A DNA stretch of 50,392 nt from Pseudomonas sp. 2FG (GTDB taxonomy: Bacteria > Pseudomonadota > Gammaproteobacteria > Pseudomonadales > Pseudomonadaceae). Both the position numbers and the translations under genes were made by a program. Positions within the stretch are counted from its first letter, which is position 1, and the number at the start of each line of letters is the position of its first letter. The notes beneath the pieces are model-generated. The model did not search any database. It saw only the letters and a program-made list of their open reading frames with translations, and was not told the origin of the DNA. The DNA is taken from NCBI RefSeq assembly GCF_005502935.1, contig NZ_SCMP01000021.1, positions 1-50,392 of the forward strand, given 5' to 3'. Of the stretch, positions 18,727-26,761 are shown piece by piece.

Positions 18727-19098
18727 CTACTGGGGGAGCCGAGGCTCCCCCCCAAGTAGGTGCGTGCTTTGTTTTTATTATTATGTCGGGCTTGTTGTTT
18801 TTGTTGATTGCCCCGTTCCGTCGGCCTAGTGGCTTCAGGAAAAACTCCCAATGTGGAAGTCAATAGCAAACGGATTGCTTTGGATGCTGATGCAGCCATG
18901 ATCATGTGATCCAACCAGTTCGGGCTCTGCCTTGGGGCAGTTTTGTTATTCTCGGCCTGGTTGTGGGGCAAGCCCCAAAGGCAATTCCTCTCCAAAAGAA
19001 TCAGTTAGCTGCGCCCCCCCGCGGTATTGTTTTTGTTGTGCTGGAGTCGGTACGTCTTATTTTTATTGTCTTTTACAGTGCTTGTTATTGTTGTTGTA
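18727..19098 (-). ncRNA. crcZ: CrcZ small RNA (Hfq/Crc decoy)
   Basis: The gap of about 700 bases between cbrB and pcnB has no credible protein gene, but on the minus strand it carries six A-rich CA motifs of the AAnAAnAA type: near 19082-19097, 19056-19074, 19025-19039, 18939-18951, 18791-18810 and 18767-18785. CrcZ uses such motifs to bind Hfq (with Crc), relieving catabolite repression. The location between cbrB and pcnB is the same as in P. aeruginosa. A sigma-54 promoter lies just upstream, giving a start near 19098 (plus or minus 2). The 3' end is set at a strong GC hairpin (18727-18759, 8-bp core stem plus 5 outer pairs). The length of about 370 nt fits known CrcZ. The exact 3' end is uncertain because no U-tract follows the hairpin. 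Confidence 0.88.
18732..18759 (-). terminator. Hairpin at the 3' end of crcZ
   Basis: An 8-bp GC stem (18732-18739 and 18744-18751) with a CGAG loop, extended by CTACT/AGTAG pairs outside a small bulge. No T-tract follows on the minus strand, so it may be a stability or processing element rather than a full terminator. Confidence 0.5.
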
Positions 19099-19108
19099 CC
19101 AAACATAT

Positions 19109-19124
19109 AGCAGGAGCCGTGCCA
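19109..19124 (-). promoter_or_regulatory. Sigma-54 promoter of crcZ
   Basis: On the minus strand the sequence is TGGCAC-N5-CTGCT, with GG and GC exactly ten bases apart, as in the -24/-12 elements of RpoN promoters. The only departure from the consensus is C for T at the start of the -12 element. A CbrB-type palindrome lies upstream at an enhancer-like distance, and CrcZ motifs begin directly downstream. Confidence 0.88.
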
Positions 19125-19186
19125 GTTTTTGTGATTCCTTGTAAAACAAGGGCTTGAGCGTTTTTAGGGGTGGCTGGCAGGCATAA

Positions 19187-19223
19187 AAAAGCCGGGTTCT
19201 CGTTACCATAAGACCCGGCTTTT
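19187..19223 (-). terminator. Rho-independent terminator after cbrB
   Basis: Perfect 11-bp inverted repeat (arms 19187-19197 and 19213-19223) with a 15-base loop and a run of T on the minus strand. It lies 70 bases past the cbrB stop and separates the cbrB message from crcZ. Its outer arm abuts the CbrB-type site. Confidence 0.9.
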
Positions 19224-19248
19224 GTTACGAGATGTTGAGGGGGTAACA
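19223..19248. promoter_or_regulatory. CbrB enhancer palindrome for crcZ
   Basis: TGTTAC at 19223-19228 and GTAACA at 19243-19248 form a perfect inverted repeat with exactly 14 bases between. As I recall, this is the binding pattern described for CbrB in P. putida. It is centred about 135 bases upstream of the predicted crcZ start. A further CGTTAC half-site lies at 19201-19206 and another at 19285-19290. Confidence 0.8.
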
Positions 19249-19293
19249 GTGCGTGGAACCAAAAAGTCGCGCAGCTGTCACCACCGTTACGCC

Positions 19294-20721
19294 TTAGTTG
19301 CCGATCACCGCTCCAGTTTTACGGCGCGGGATGCCCAGGCGCTGGCGGCGCTCCCACAGGCACTTGCGGCTGATGCCGAGTTTGCGCGCCAACTCGGTCT
19401 CGGTCATGTGGTCTTGGTGCTCGAGGACGAAATGCTGGAAGTAGTCCTCCAGGGACAAATCTTCCGTGGGTTCGTGAGCATTACTGTTGTTGTGCTGCAC
19501 GGGGGCGCCGAGGAAGTCGTCGTCTTCCAGGTCATCCAGTTCGATATCGATACCCAGCAGCTCGGCGGAGATCTCCGAACCCTCGCAGAGGATGACTGCG
19601 CGCTCGATGGCGTTCTCCAACTCGCGCACGTTACCCGGCCAGGGGTAATGCCGGATGGCTTGTTCCGCGTCGTGGGCGAAGCGCAACTCGCTGCGACCCA
19701 TCCGCGCGGACTGGCGGGCCAGGAATAGGCCGGCGATCTCGCTGACATCGGCGCCGCGCTCGCGCAAGGCGGGCAGTTTCAGGGCGATGACATGCAGGCG
19801 GTAGAACAGATCCTCACGGAACTGCCCGGTTTTGGCCAGGGTCTTGAGGTCGCGGTGGGTGGCGGCGATCAAACGCACGTCGACCTTTTGCGATTGCACC
19901 GAGCCGACCCGGCGAATCTCGCCCTCCTGCAGCACGCGCAGCAGGCGGGCCTGGGCTTCCAGTGGCAGTTCGCCAATCTCGTCGAGGAATAAGGTGCCGC
20001 CGTCAGCGGCTTCCACCAACCCGGCACGTCCGGCGCTGGCGCCGGTGAACGCACCTTTTTCGTGACCGAACAGTTCGGACTCGATCAAGGTTTCCGGGAT
20101 CGCCGCGCAGTTCACCGAGATCATCGGTGCCTTGGCGCGTTTGGAGAGATTGTGCAGGGCGCGCGCGACCAGTTCCTTGCCGGTGCCGGACTCGCCTTGG
20201 ATCAGCACGGTGGAGTCGGTCGGAGAGACTTTACGGATCTTGCTGTACAGCTCCTGCATAGGGGTGCAGGAACCGATGATGCCAATCTCGCCGTTGCTAG
20301 TGTTCGCGGCTTTTTCGCTAGTGCGACTGCCATTGGCACTGCTGCGTTCGCTCGGCACACTCTTGGCGTCTTGCCGGTCGCGCAGAATGCGGGCGACAGC
20401 CTGGAGCATTTCATCGTGATCGAAGGGTTTGGCGATGTAGTCCACCGCGCCCATCTTCATCGAGTCCACCGCCGAGCGCAGGCTGGCGTAGCTGGTCATG
20501 ATCAGCACCGGGGTGCCTTGGCCGAGCTTGATCAGCTCGGTGCCGGGGGCGCCGGGCAGGCGCAGATCGCTGACGATCAAGTCGAAGCTGGGGATGCTGA
20601 ACCGCTCTTGTGCTTCCTGCACCGAACCGGCTTCGCTGACCTCATATTGGTTGCGTTCCAGAAGGCGGCGCAGGGCCGAGCGGATGATGGTCTCGTCTTC
20701 GACGATCAGAATATGTGGCAT
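19294..20721 (-). CDS. cbrB: Two-component response regulator CbrB, sigma-54 activator
   Basis: A 475-residue NtrC-family activator that is phosphorylated by CbrA and drives RpoN promoters, above all crcZ, to set carbon and nitrogen use. Receiver domain with D52 (IVSDLRLPG) and the acid pair ED at 8-9. The AAA+ domain has the Walker A lysine K182 in GESGTGKE and the GAFTGA loop that contacts sigma-54. The C-terminal Fis-type helix-turn-helix (TETELARKLGISRKCLWERR) ends near residue 465. It lies 4 bases after cbrA on the same strand, so the pair is one operon. Confidence 0.97.
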   Translation of the reverse strand: MPHILIVEDETIIRSALRRLLERNQYEVSEAGSVQEAQERFSIPSFDLIVSDLRLPGAPGTELIKLGQGTPVLIMTSYASLRSAVDSMKMGAVDYIAKPFDHDEMLQAVARILRDRQDAKSVPSERSSANGSRTSEKAANTSNGEIGIIGSCTPMQELYSKIRKVSPTDSTVLIQGESGTGKELVARALHNLSKRAKAPMISVNCAAIPETLIESELFGHEKGAFTGASAGRAGLVEAADGGTLFLDEIGELPLEAQARLLRVLQEGEIRRVGSVQSQKVDVRLIAATHRDLKTLAKTGQFREDLFYRLHVIALKLPALRERGADVSEIAGLFLARQSARMGRSELRFAHDAEQAIRHYPWPGNVRELENAIERAVILCEGSEISAELLGIDIELDDLEDDDFLGAPVQHNNSNAHEPTEDLSLEDYFQHFVLEHQDHMTETELARKLGISRKCLWERRQRLGIPRRKTGAVIGN

Positions 20722-20725
20722 TAAT

Positions 20726-23698
20726 TCAGTTCTCTCGACGGTCTCTGGTCACTGCGGACGTCGCTTCGACATGCCGCGGTAAAGTTACCCGAATACGGGT
20801 GCCGCGCTGGTGCTCGGGATCGGCCGGGCTGTCGATGGTGATTTGCCCATAATGCTCTTCCACGATTGAATAGACCAGTGCGAGGCCCAGGCCCGTCCCT
20901 TTGCCTGGGTCTTTGGTGGTGAAGAAGGGTTCGAACAGGCGATCCATGATGGCCTTCGGAATGCCCGTGCCCTCGTCCTCGACTATGAGGTCAACGGTAT
21001 GCTCGCAGGCCTCGCTCTTGACCCGGATAGCGCCGCCCGGTGGCGAGGCGTCGCGGGCGTTCGAGAGCAGGTTGATCAGCACTTGCGCCAGGCGTTGCGG
21101 ATCGCCCTCGGCCCAGTGCTCGGGATCGCAGAGGTTGAAGAACTGCACTTCGACACTGCGCCGATTGAGCGACAACAGGCCGATGGCGTCTTGCGCCACT
21201 TCGGCCAGGCAGACCGGCTCCTCCGCCTGCTGGCGGGCGCCGGCGTGGGCGAAGCTCATCAATGATTGCACGATGCGCGAGACGCGTTTGGTCTGTTCGA
21301 TGATCTGACTGCTGATCTCGCTCAGCTCGCCGTCACCTTCACGTTCCTCGCGCAGGTTCTGCGCCAGGCAGGCGATGCCGGTGATCGGGTTGCCGATCTC
21401 GTGGGCGACCCCGGCGGCCAGGCGGCCGATGCTGGCCAGGCGCTCGGAGTGCACCAGCTTGTCTTCCAGCATCTGGGTTTCCGTGAGGTCTTCGACCAGC
21501 AGCACCAGGCCGGTGTTACCGGGCGCCAGCGGTTCGTCGATGGCGGCCTTGTGCAGGTTGAGCCAGCGGATCTGGCCGTCGAGCGCCAGGCGTTGTTTGT
21601 GCAGGTGCTCGTCCGGCAGATTGATGAAGCCTTCCAGCAGGTCTTTCCACGGCTCGCCGAGGGTCGAGAGGCGCGAACCGACCACGCGCAGCGCGGCGAT
21701 CCCGGTCAGATCCTCCATGGCGCGGTTCCACATGAGAATTTCCTGATCCTTGGCCAGCGAACACACGCCCATCGGCAGCTCTTGCAGGGTCTGCCGGTGG
21801 TAGCGGCGCAGCGCGTCCAGCTCGGCGGCCAGGCCGGTGAGGCGCGAGTGGTAATCCTCCAGGCGGCTCTCGATGAAGTGGATGTCTTCGGTCACGTAGC
21901 TTTCGCTGCCGGATTTGTAGGGCAGGAAGGTTTCGACTATGTCCTGGGCCACGCTCGGCCCCATCAGGCCGGAGAGGTTGGCCTCGATACGGTCGCGCAG
22001 GCGGCGCAGGGCGTAGGGGCGGTTTTCGTCGAAGGGCAGGTGCAGGTCGCGCAAGGCCTGTTCGACCTCGCGCTGGGCGGTTTTTGCCCCCAGCGGCTTG
22101 GCCAGTTGGGTGGCAAATTCCTGTGGCGACACGGCCAGCAGTTCGCGGCGTTGTGGGCGGCGCACGTTATCCACCGCACAGGCCTCGGCGGCACTGACCT
22201 CCTCGGGGCTGGCTTCGGTGAACAGCGAGACCAGGGTGAAGACCAGCACGTTGGCGGCCAGCGAGGCAATCGCCGCCAGGTGCCAACTGGTGTCGTCGAG
22301 CACGTAGATGACATTGAACAGCGGCAGGTAGAAGCCCTGAAGGTTGCCGATCAGCGGTAGCAGCATGCTGGTCAGCCACACGGCGATCCCAGCCAGCAGA
22401 CCGGCGATAAAACCACGGCGGTTGGCGGTCGGCCAATACAGCACGGAGAGCACGCCGGGAAGAAATTGCAGGGTGGCGACGAAGGCGACTATGCCGAGGT
22501 TGGCCAGATCCTGCTCGGCGCCGAGCAGCAGATAGAAACCGTAGCCGGCGGCAATGATGGCAATGATCAGCGCGCGTCGCGTCCACTTCAGCCAGCGATA
22601 GATATTGCCTTCGGCAGGCGGTTGATACAGCGGTAGCACCAGATGGTTGAGCGCCATGCCGGAGAGCGCCAGCGTGGTGACGATGATCAGCCCGCTGGAC
22701 GCCGATAGGCCCCCGACATAGGCGAGCAAGGCCAGGGTGTCGTTGTTCACCGCGATGCCGATGCCGAGGGTGAAGTATTCGGGATTGGTGGTGGCGCCGA
22801 GTTTCAGTCCGGCCCAGAGAATCAGCGGCACCGCCAGGCTGATCAGCAGCAGGAGCAGCGGCAGCCCCCAGCTGGCGCTGACCAGGGCGCGCGGGTTGAG
22901 ATTCTCGGTAAAGGTCATGTGATACATGTGCGGCATCACTATGGCCGAGGCGAAGAACACCAGCAGCAGGGTTCGCCAGGGGCCTTCCTGCAGCGGCGTG
23001 TGCAGGGCGGCGAGGGTGGCCTGGTTCTGCAGCAGCCAGAGCTCCAGCTCATGCGGCCCGCCGAACACTCCATAGAGTGCGTAGAGGCCAATGCCGCCGA
23101 GGGCCACCAGCTTGACCACCGATTCGAAGGCGATGGCGAATACCAGGCCTTCGTTCTTGCCGCGGGTGGCGATATGCCGGGCTCCAAACAAAATGGTGAA
23201 CAGCGTGATCAGCGCGCAATAGCTCAGGGCCACGCGCGCCTGCACCGGTTCGCGGGTGAGAATGCCGATCGAGTCGGCCACCGCTTGGAACTGCAGCGCC
23301 AGTAACGGCAATACCCCAATCAGCATGAATAGCGTGGTCAGTGCGCCGGCCCAGGTGCTGCGAAAGCGAAAGGCAAACAGGTCGGCCAGTGACGACAGTT
23401 GATAGGTGCGGGTAATGCGCAGGATCGGGTAGAGCAGTACCGGCGCCAGCAGGAAGGCGCCGGACACCCCGAGGTAGCTGGCGAGGAAGCCGAAGCCGTA
23501 CTGATAGGCCAGGCCCACGGTGCCATAAAAGGCCCAGGCGCTGGCGTAGACCCCGAGCGAGAGGGTGTAGGTCAGCGGGTGAGTGATGACCCAGCGCGGT
23601 ATCAGCCCGCGTTCACTGGTCCAGGCGACGCCAAACAGCACCAGCAGATAGGCGGCGCTGATCAGAATCAGCTGACTTAGGCTAAAGCTCGTCAGCAT
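20726..23698 (-). CDS. cbrA: Sensor histidine kinase CbrA
   Basis: A 990-residue hybrid of a transporter and a kinase. The first 500 residues form an SLC5-type sodium/solute symporter with about 13 membrane segments. A STAC linker and a PAS region (about 610-740) follow, then HisKA with phospho-acceptor H766 (GVAHEIGNP), and HATPase_c with DEGTGIP and GKGTGLGLAL. The domain order and length match CbrA, which in other Pseudomonas is linked to histidine uptake and senses carbon/nitrogen status. It starts inside the upstream gene cbrX, with a 17-base overlap. Confidence 0.97.
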   Translation of the reverse strand: MLTSFSLSQLILISAAYLLVLFGVAWTSERGLIPRWVITHPLTYTLSLGVYASAWAFYGTVGLAYQYGFGFLASYLGVSGAFLLAPVLLYPILRITRTYQLSSLADLFAFRFRSTWAGALTTLFMLIGVLPLLALQFQAVADSIGILTREPVQARVALSYCALITLFTILFGARHIATRGKNEGLVFAIAFESVVKLVALGGIGLYALYGVFGGPHELELWLLQNQATLAALHTPLQEGPWRTLLLVFFASAIVMPHMYHMTFTENLNPRALVSASWGLPLLLLLISLAVPLILWAGLKLGATTNPEYFTLGIGIAVNNDTLALLAYVGGLSASSGLIIVTTLALSGMALNHLVLPLYQPPAEGNIYRWLKWTRRALIIAIIAAGYGFYLLLGAEQDLANLGIVAFVATLQFLPGVLSVLYWPTANRRGFIAGLLAGIAVWLTSMLLPLIGNLQGFYLPLFNVIYVLDDTSWHLAAIASLAANVLVFTLVSLFTEASPEEVSAAEACAVDNVRRPQRRELLAVSPQEFATQLAKPLGAKTAQREVEQALRDLHLPFDENRPYALRRLRDRIEANLSGLMGPSVAQDIVETFLPYKSGSESYVTEDIHFIESRLEDYHSRLTGLAAELDALRRYHRQTLQELPMGVCSLAKDQEILMWNRAMEDLTGIAALRVVGSRLSTLGEPWKDLLEGFINLPDEHLHKQRLALDGQIRWLNLHKAAIDEPLAPGNTGLVLLVEDLTETQMLEDKLVHSERLASIGRLAAGVAHEIGNPITGIACLAQNLREEREGDGELSEISSQIIEQTKRVSRIVQSLMSFAHAGARQQAEEPVCLAEVAQDAIGLLSLNRRSVEVQFFNLCDPEHWAEGDPQRLAQVLINLLSNARDASPPGGAIRVKSEACEHTVDLIVEDEGTGIPKAIMDRLFEPFFTTKDPGKGTGLGLALVYSIVEEHYGQITIDSPADPEHQRGTRIRVTLPRHVEATSAVTRDRREN

Positions 23699-23858
23699 CG
23701 GGTTGGCTCTGCAGGATAAAGGTCACCACGATGAGGATCAGCCACAGCAGGTAGGGGCGGTACCAGGCACCGGTAGGGTCGATCCACCAGTCCATGATGG
23801 CGGGGGAGAACAGATAGATCCCCACCACCAGAAGTAAGACCAATCGGTAGATGTACAT
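23682..23858 (-). CDS. cbrX: CbrX, small membrane protein upstream of CbrA
   Basis: A 58-residue ORF that starts at ATG 23858 and stops with TAG at 23682. It starts MYIYRLVLLLVVGIYLF and holds two membrane segments (about residues 4-18 and 36-50), separated by a tryptophan-rich loop (MDWWIDPTGAWYRP), with an acidic C-terminus. It overlaps the start of cbrA by 17 bases, which suggests translational coupling. A small gene named cbrX precedes cbrA in P. putida, and this is very likely its orthologue. Its precise function is unclear. It is below the size cut-off of many gene callers. Confidence 0.85.
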   Translation of the reverse strand: MYIYRLVLLLVVGIYLFSPAIMDWWIDPTGAWYRPYLLWLILIVVTFILQSQPDADEL

Positions 23859-23926
23859 GCCGTGTCTCGTGTCAGGGATGCTGCGATGTTAACGGAAGGA
23901 CGCTGGAAGCTGGAAGCATTGGCGCA

Positions 23927-23962
23927 GTAGGGCGGATAAATCGTGCCGGGATTGATTCGTCC
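23927..23962. repeat. Second copy of the GGCGGATAAATC repeat
   Basis: Shares the exact 12-base core GGCGGATAAATC (23931-23942) with the hairpin at 8130-8157. The right arm here is degenerate (GATTGATTCGTCC), so only an imperfect stem forms. It lies in the gap between gluQ and cbrX. Confidence 0.4.
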
Positions 23963-24011
23963 TTGGTTAGGGCGATGGCTCGTAACAGGTTGCGGTATGC
24001 AACCGACAGCG

Positions 24012-24899
24012 TCAGTGCAACTGCGCTTCGGCCAAGGTGCGGCTGCGCGGAATGCGGCTGGCGTCCCAATGCTGGATGCTCCAGCTCAGCAGCTCATGGG
24101 GGCGGGCGTCACTCAACTCGCCAGGGACGCTTTGGCCGAGGCTGTGCAGGGCGCGGATCAACAGCGGTGCGGCCTGATCCGCGGGCAGCGGCGGTGAGCG
24201 GTAGGACTTGCCGAGCTTATGGCCGTCCGCTTGGATAATTAGCGGTATGTGCAGGTAGCGCGGTTGTGGCAGGCCGAGCAGTTCCTGCAGGTAGAGTTGT
24301 CGCGGTGTCGAGTCGAGCAGATCGGCGCCGCGGACCACATCGGTCACGCCTTGCCAGGCATCGTCGATGACCACGGCCAATTGATAGGCGTAGAGCTCGT
24401 CGCGGCGACGGATCACGAAGTCACCGACCTCGCGGCCGAGATGCTGGCGGAACTCGCCCTGCACGCGATCGGCAAAGTGATACTCCAGCTCCGGTACGCG
24501 TAGGCGGATAGCCGCGTCGTGCCGGGAATGCCCGGCAGTGCGGCAGAAGCCGGGGTAGATGCCGTGATGGTCTGCCAGTTGTTTACGTGAGCAGGTGCAG
24601 GCGTAAGCCAGGCCCTGGCTGAACAGGCGATCGAGTACCGCGGTGTAGGCCGCATACCGTTCGCTTTGACGGATCAGTTCGCCGTCCCACTCGAAGCCGT
24701 AACTTTCCAGGGTTTTCAGGATGGCCGCCTGCGCGCCCGGCACTTCCCGGGGCGGGTCGAGATCCTCCATGCGCAGTAGCCAGGTGCCGCCACAGGCTTT
24801 GGCGTCGAGATAGGACGCCAGCGCCGCGACCAGAGAGCCGAAGTGCAGGTAACCGCTGGGAGTCGGGGCGAAGCGCCCGATATAGGCAGGCGTGTTCAT
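24012..24899 (-). CDS. gluQ: Glutamyl-Q tRNA(Asp) synthetase
   Basis: A 295-residue truncated glutamyl-tRNA synthetase. It activates glutamate and attaches it to the queuosine base of tRNA(Asp), not to the 3' end. The class I motif is FAPTPSGYLHFGSL, followed by RMEDLDPPRE. The zinc site is made of CTCS and YPGFC, and the loop replacing KMSKS is HKLGKS. There is no anticodon-binding domain, as expected. In gamma-proteobacteria gluQ commonly follows dksA, as here (52 bases downstream of dksA), though a terminator hairpin separates them. Confidence 0.95.
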   Translation of the reverse strand: MNTPAYIGRFAPTPSGYLHFGSLVAALASYLDAKACGGTWLLRMEDLDPPREVPGAQAAILKTLESYGFEWDGELIRQSERYAAYTAVLDRLFSQGLAYACTCSRKQLADHHGIYPGFCRTAGHSRHDAAIRLRVPELEYHFADRVQGEFRQHLGREVGDFVIRRRDELYAYQLAVVIDDAWQGVTDVVRGADLLDSTPRQLYLQELLGLPQPRYLHIPLIIQADGHKLGKSYRSPPLPADQAAPLLIRALHSLGQSVPGELSDARPHELLSWSIQHWDASRIPRSRTLAEAQLH

Positions 24900-24923
24900 G
24901 CGCAGGGACTGCTAGAAACGAAG

Positions 24924-24943
24924 CGGGGCGCTTGAGCGCCCCG
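24924..24943 (-). terminator. Terminator between dksA and gluQ
   Basis: Perfect 8-bp GC stem with a TTGA loop, 8 bases beyond the dksA stop. Downstream on the minus strand it reads CTTCGTTTC, a weak U-tract, so partial read-through to gluQ is likely. Confidence 0.7.
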
Positions 24944-24951
24944 TTCAGAGA

Positions 24952-25392
24952 TCAGGAACCGATCTGCTTTTCTTTGATTTCCGCCAAGGTTTTGCAGTCG
25001 ATGCACAGGGTGGCGGTAGGACGGGCTTCCAGGCGACGGATGCCGATCTCGACGCCGCAGGAGTCGCACCAGCCGTAATCGTTGTCTTCGATCAACTGCA
25101 GGGTCTGGTCGATCTTCTTGATCAGCTTGCGTTCACGGTCACGGGCACGCAGTTCCAGGCTGAACTCTTCTTCCTGGCTCGCGCGGTCGGCCGGGTCCGG
25201 GAAGTTGGCGGCTTCGTCCTGCATATGATGCACAGTCCGATCGACTTCCTGCATCAGCTCCAGCTTCCACTTCTCCAGGATATTGGTGAAGTGGGCGCGC
25301 ATGGGGTCGCTCATGTACTCCTCGCCCTTCACTTCTTTATAGGGTTCGAAGCCACGATTCAGGTCGTTCTTTGCTTTTGCTTTGGTGGGCAT
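24952..25392 (-). CDS. dksA: RNA polymerase-binding transcription factor DksA
   Basis: A 146-residue protein that enters the secondary channel of RNA polymerase and, with ppGpp, shuts down rRNA promoters and activates amino-acid operons. The coiled-coil tip holds the two key acids in PDPADRASQEEEF. The C-terminal zinc finger is of four-cysteine type: CDSC and CIDC. The ATG at 25392 follows GAGG and gives a MPTKAK N-terminus like that of other pseudomonads. A longer frame upstream of it is not supported. It acts on promoters like the one at the far right of this window. Confidence 0.97.
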   Translation of the reverse strand: MPTKAKAKNDLNRGFEPYKEVKGEEYMSDPMRAHFTNILEKWKLELMQEVDRTVHHMQDEAANFPDPADRASQEEEFSLELRARDRERKLIKKIDQTLQLIEDNDYGWCDSCGVEIGIRRLEARPTATLCIDCKTLAEIKEKQIGS

Positions 25393-25588
25393 GGATGACC
25401 GCCTCTTAATCTCTCTAATCCACTGCGCAGGATGATGTCCATTGCCGTCATTTTGCCGGCCCTGCGGCTGCAAGCGGGCGAACTTACCAGATCGCCCCCG
25501 GCCGCGCCACTCCCGGATGTCGTGGTTGCTGCTGTTTACCCGGATGGTTGGTTAGAATCGCCTTCTTAACTCATATAAAGGAAGGTTC

Positions 25589-26761
25589 ATGATCCCGTCC
25601 TACAGTGCTCGCAGCCGCGCGATCGAACCCTTTCACGTGATGGCACTACTCGCTCGGGCCAATCAATTGCAGGCGGATGGTCACGACGTCATCCACCTGG
25701 AGATCGGCGAGCCGGACTTCACCACCGCCGCGCCGATCATCGCCGCGGGCCAAGCCGCGCTAGCCGCTGGGCATACCCGTTACACCGCGGCGCGGGGTTT
25801 GCCGGCGCTGCGTGAAGCCATCGCCGGCTTCTATGCGCAACGCTATCGGTTAAGCATAGACCCCGAACGCATTCTCATTACTCCCGGTGGCTCCGGTGCT
25901 TTGTTGTTGACCACCAGCCTGTTGGTCGACCCCGGTAAGCATTGGTTGCTGGCCGATCCAGGGTATCCCTGCAACCGGCATTTCCTGCGTCTGGTCGAAG
26001 GCGCCGCGCAGTTGGTGCCGGTGGGGCCAGAGGTGCGTTATCAATTGACCCCGGCGCTGGTCGAGCGCTATTGGGATCATGACAGTGTCGGTGCGCTGGT
26101 CGCCTCGCCAGCCAACCCGACCGGTACCCTGCTACAGCGCGACGAACTGGCCGCGCTCTCCAGCGCGTTGAAGGGGCACGGCGGCCACCTGGTGGTGGAC
26201 GAGATCTACCACGGCCTGACCTACGGCGTAGAGGCGGCCAGCGTGCTGGAAGTGGATGACGAGGCGTTCGTCCTCAACAGCTTCTCCAAGTATTTCGGCA
26301 TGACCGGTTGGCGCCTCGGCTGGCTGGTGGCGCCACCGGCAGCGGTGCCGGAGTTGGAGAAGCTGGCACAGAACCTCTATATCAGCGCCTCGAGCATGGC
26401 CCAGCATGCGGCGCTGGCCTGCTTCGAGCCCGCTACTTTGGCGATCCTCGAAGAGCGCCGCGGCGAGTTCGCCCGGCGGCGCGACTTCCTGCTGCCGGCC
26501 TTGCGCGAGCTGGGTTTCGCTATCGCGGTCGAGCCGGAGGGCGCCTTCTATTTATATGCGGACATCAGCGCTTTCGGCGGTGATGCCTTTGCCTTCTGCC
26601 GACACTTCCTGGAAACCGAACATGTCGCCTTTACCCCGGGGCTGGATTTCGGTCGCTACCAGGCCGGTCATCATGTGCGTTTCGCCTACACCCAGAGCCT
26701 GCCGCGGCTACAGGAGGCGGTCGAGCGGATTGCCCGCGGCCTGAAGAGCTGGCGGCCCTGA
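25589..26761 (+). CDS. Pyridoxal-phosphate-dependent aminotransferase, class I/II
   Basis: A 390-residue aminotransferase of the aspartate/alanine type. The pyridoxal lysine is K234 (NSFSKYFGMTGWRLGW), and the substrate-binding arginine lies in the C-terminal VRFAYTQSL. The N-terminus IEPFHVMALL and HLEIGEPDF are typical of the group that includes aspartate, valine-pyruvate and other transaminases. The amino acid used cannot be read from the sequence. AAGGAAGG precedes the ATG, and a TAGAAT -10-like box is at 25553-25558. It is divergent from dksA and overlaps sfsA by one base, so it forms an operon with sfsA. Confidence 0.9.
   Translation: MIPSYSARSRAIEPFHVMALLARANQLQADGHDVIHLEIGEPDFTTAAPIIAAGQAALAAGHTRYTAARGLPALREAIAGFYAQRYRLSIDPERILITPGGSGALLLTTSLLVDPGKHWLLADPGYPCNRHFLRLVEGAAQLVPVGPEVRYQLTPALVERYWDHDSVGALVASPANPTGTLLQRDELAALSSALKGHGGHLVVDEIYHGLTYGVEAASVLEVDDEAFVLNSFSKYFGMTGWRLGWLVAPPAAVPELEKLAQNLYISASSMAQHAALACFEPATLAILEERRGEFARRRDFLLPALRELGFAIAVEPEGAFYLYADISAFGGDAFAFCRHFLETEHVAFTPGLDFGRYQAGHHVRFAYTQSLPRLQEAVERIARGLKSWRP

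Noticed and set aside
18576..18995. A 139-codon minus-strand ORF in the crcZ region.
   Set aside because: It lies across the CrcZ RNA and its hairpin. The composition (Asn/Lys/Gln from CA motifs) explains it and there is no Shine-Dalgarno or domain.
20726..23698. cbrA as two genes, a transporter followed by a kinase.
   Set aside because: The frame is continuous, and the fusion of an SLC5 transporter with a histidine kinase is the known layout of CbrA.
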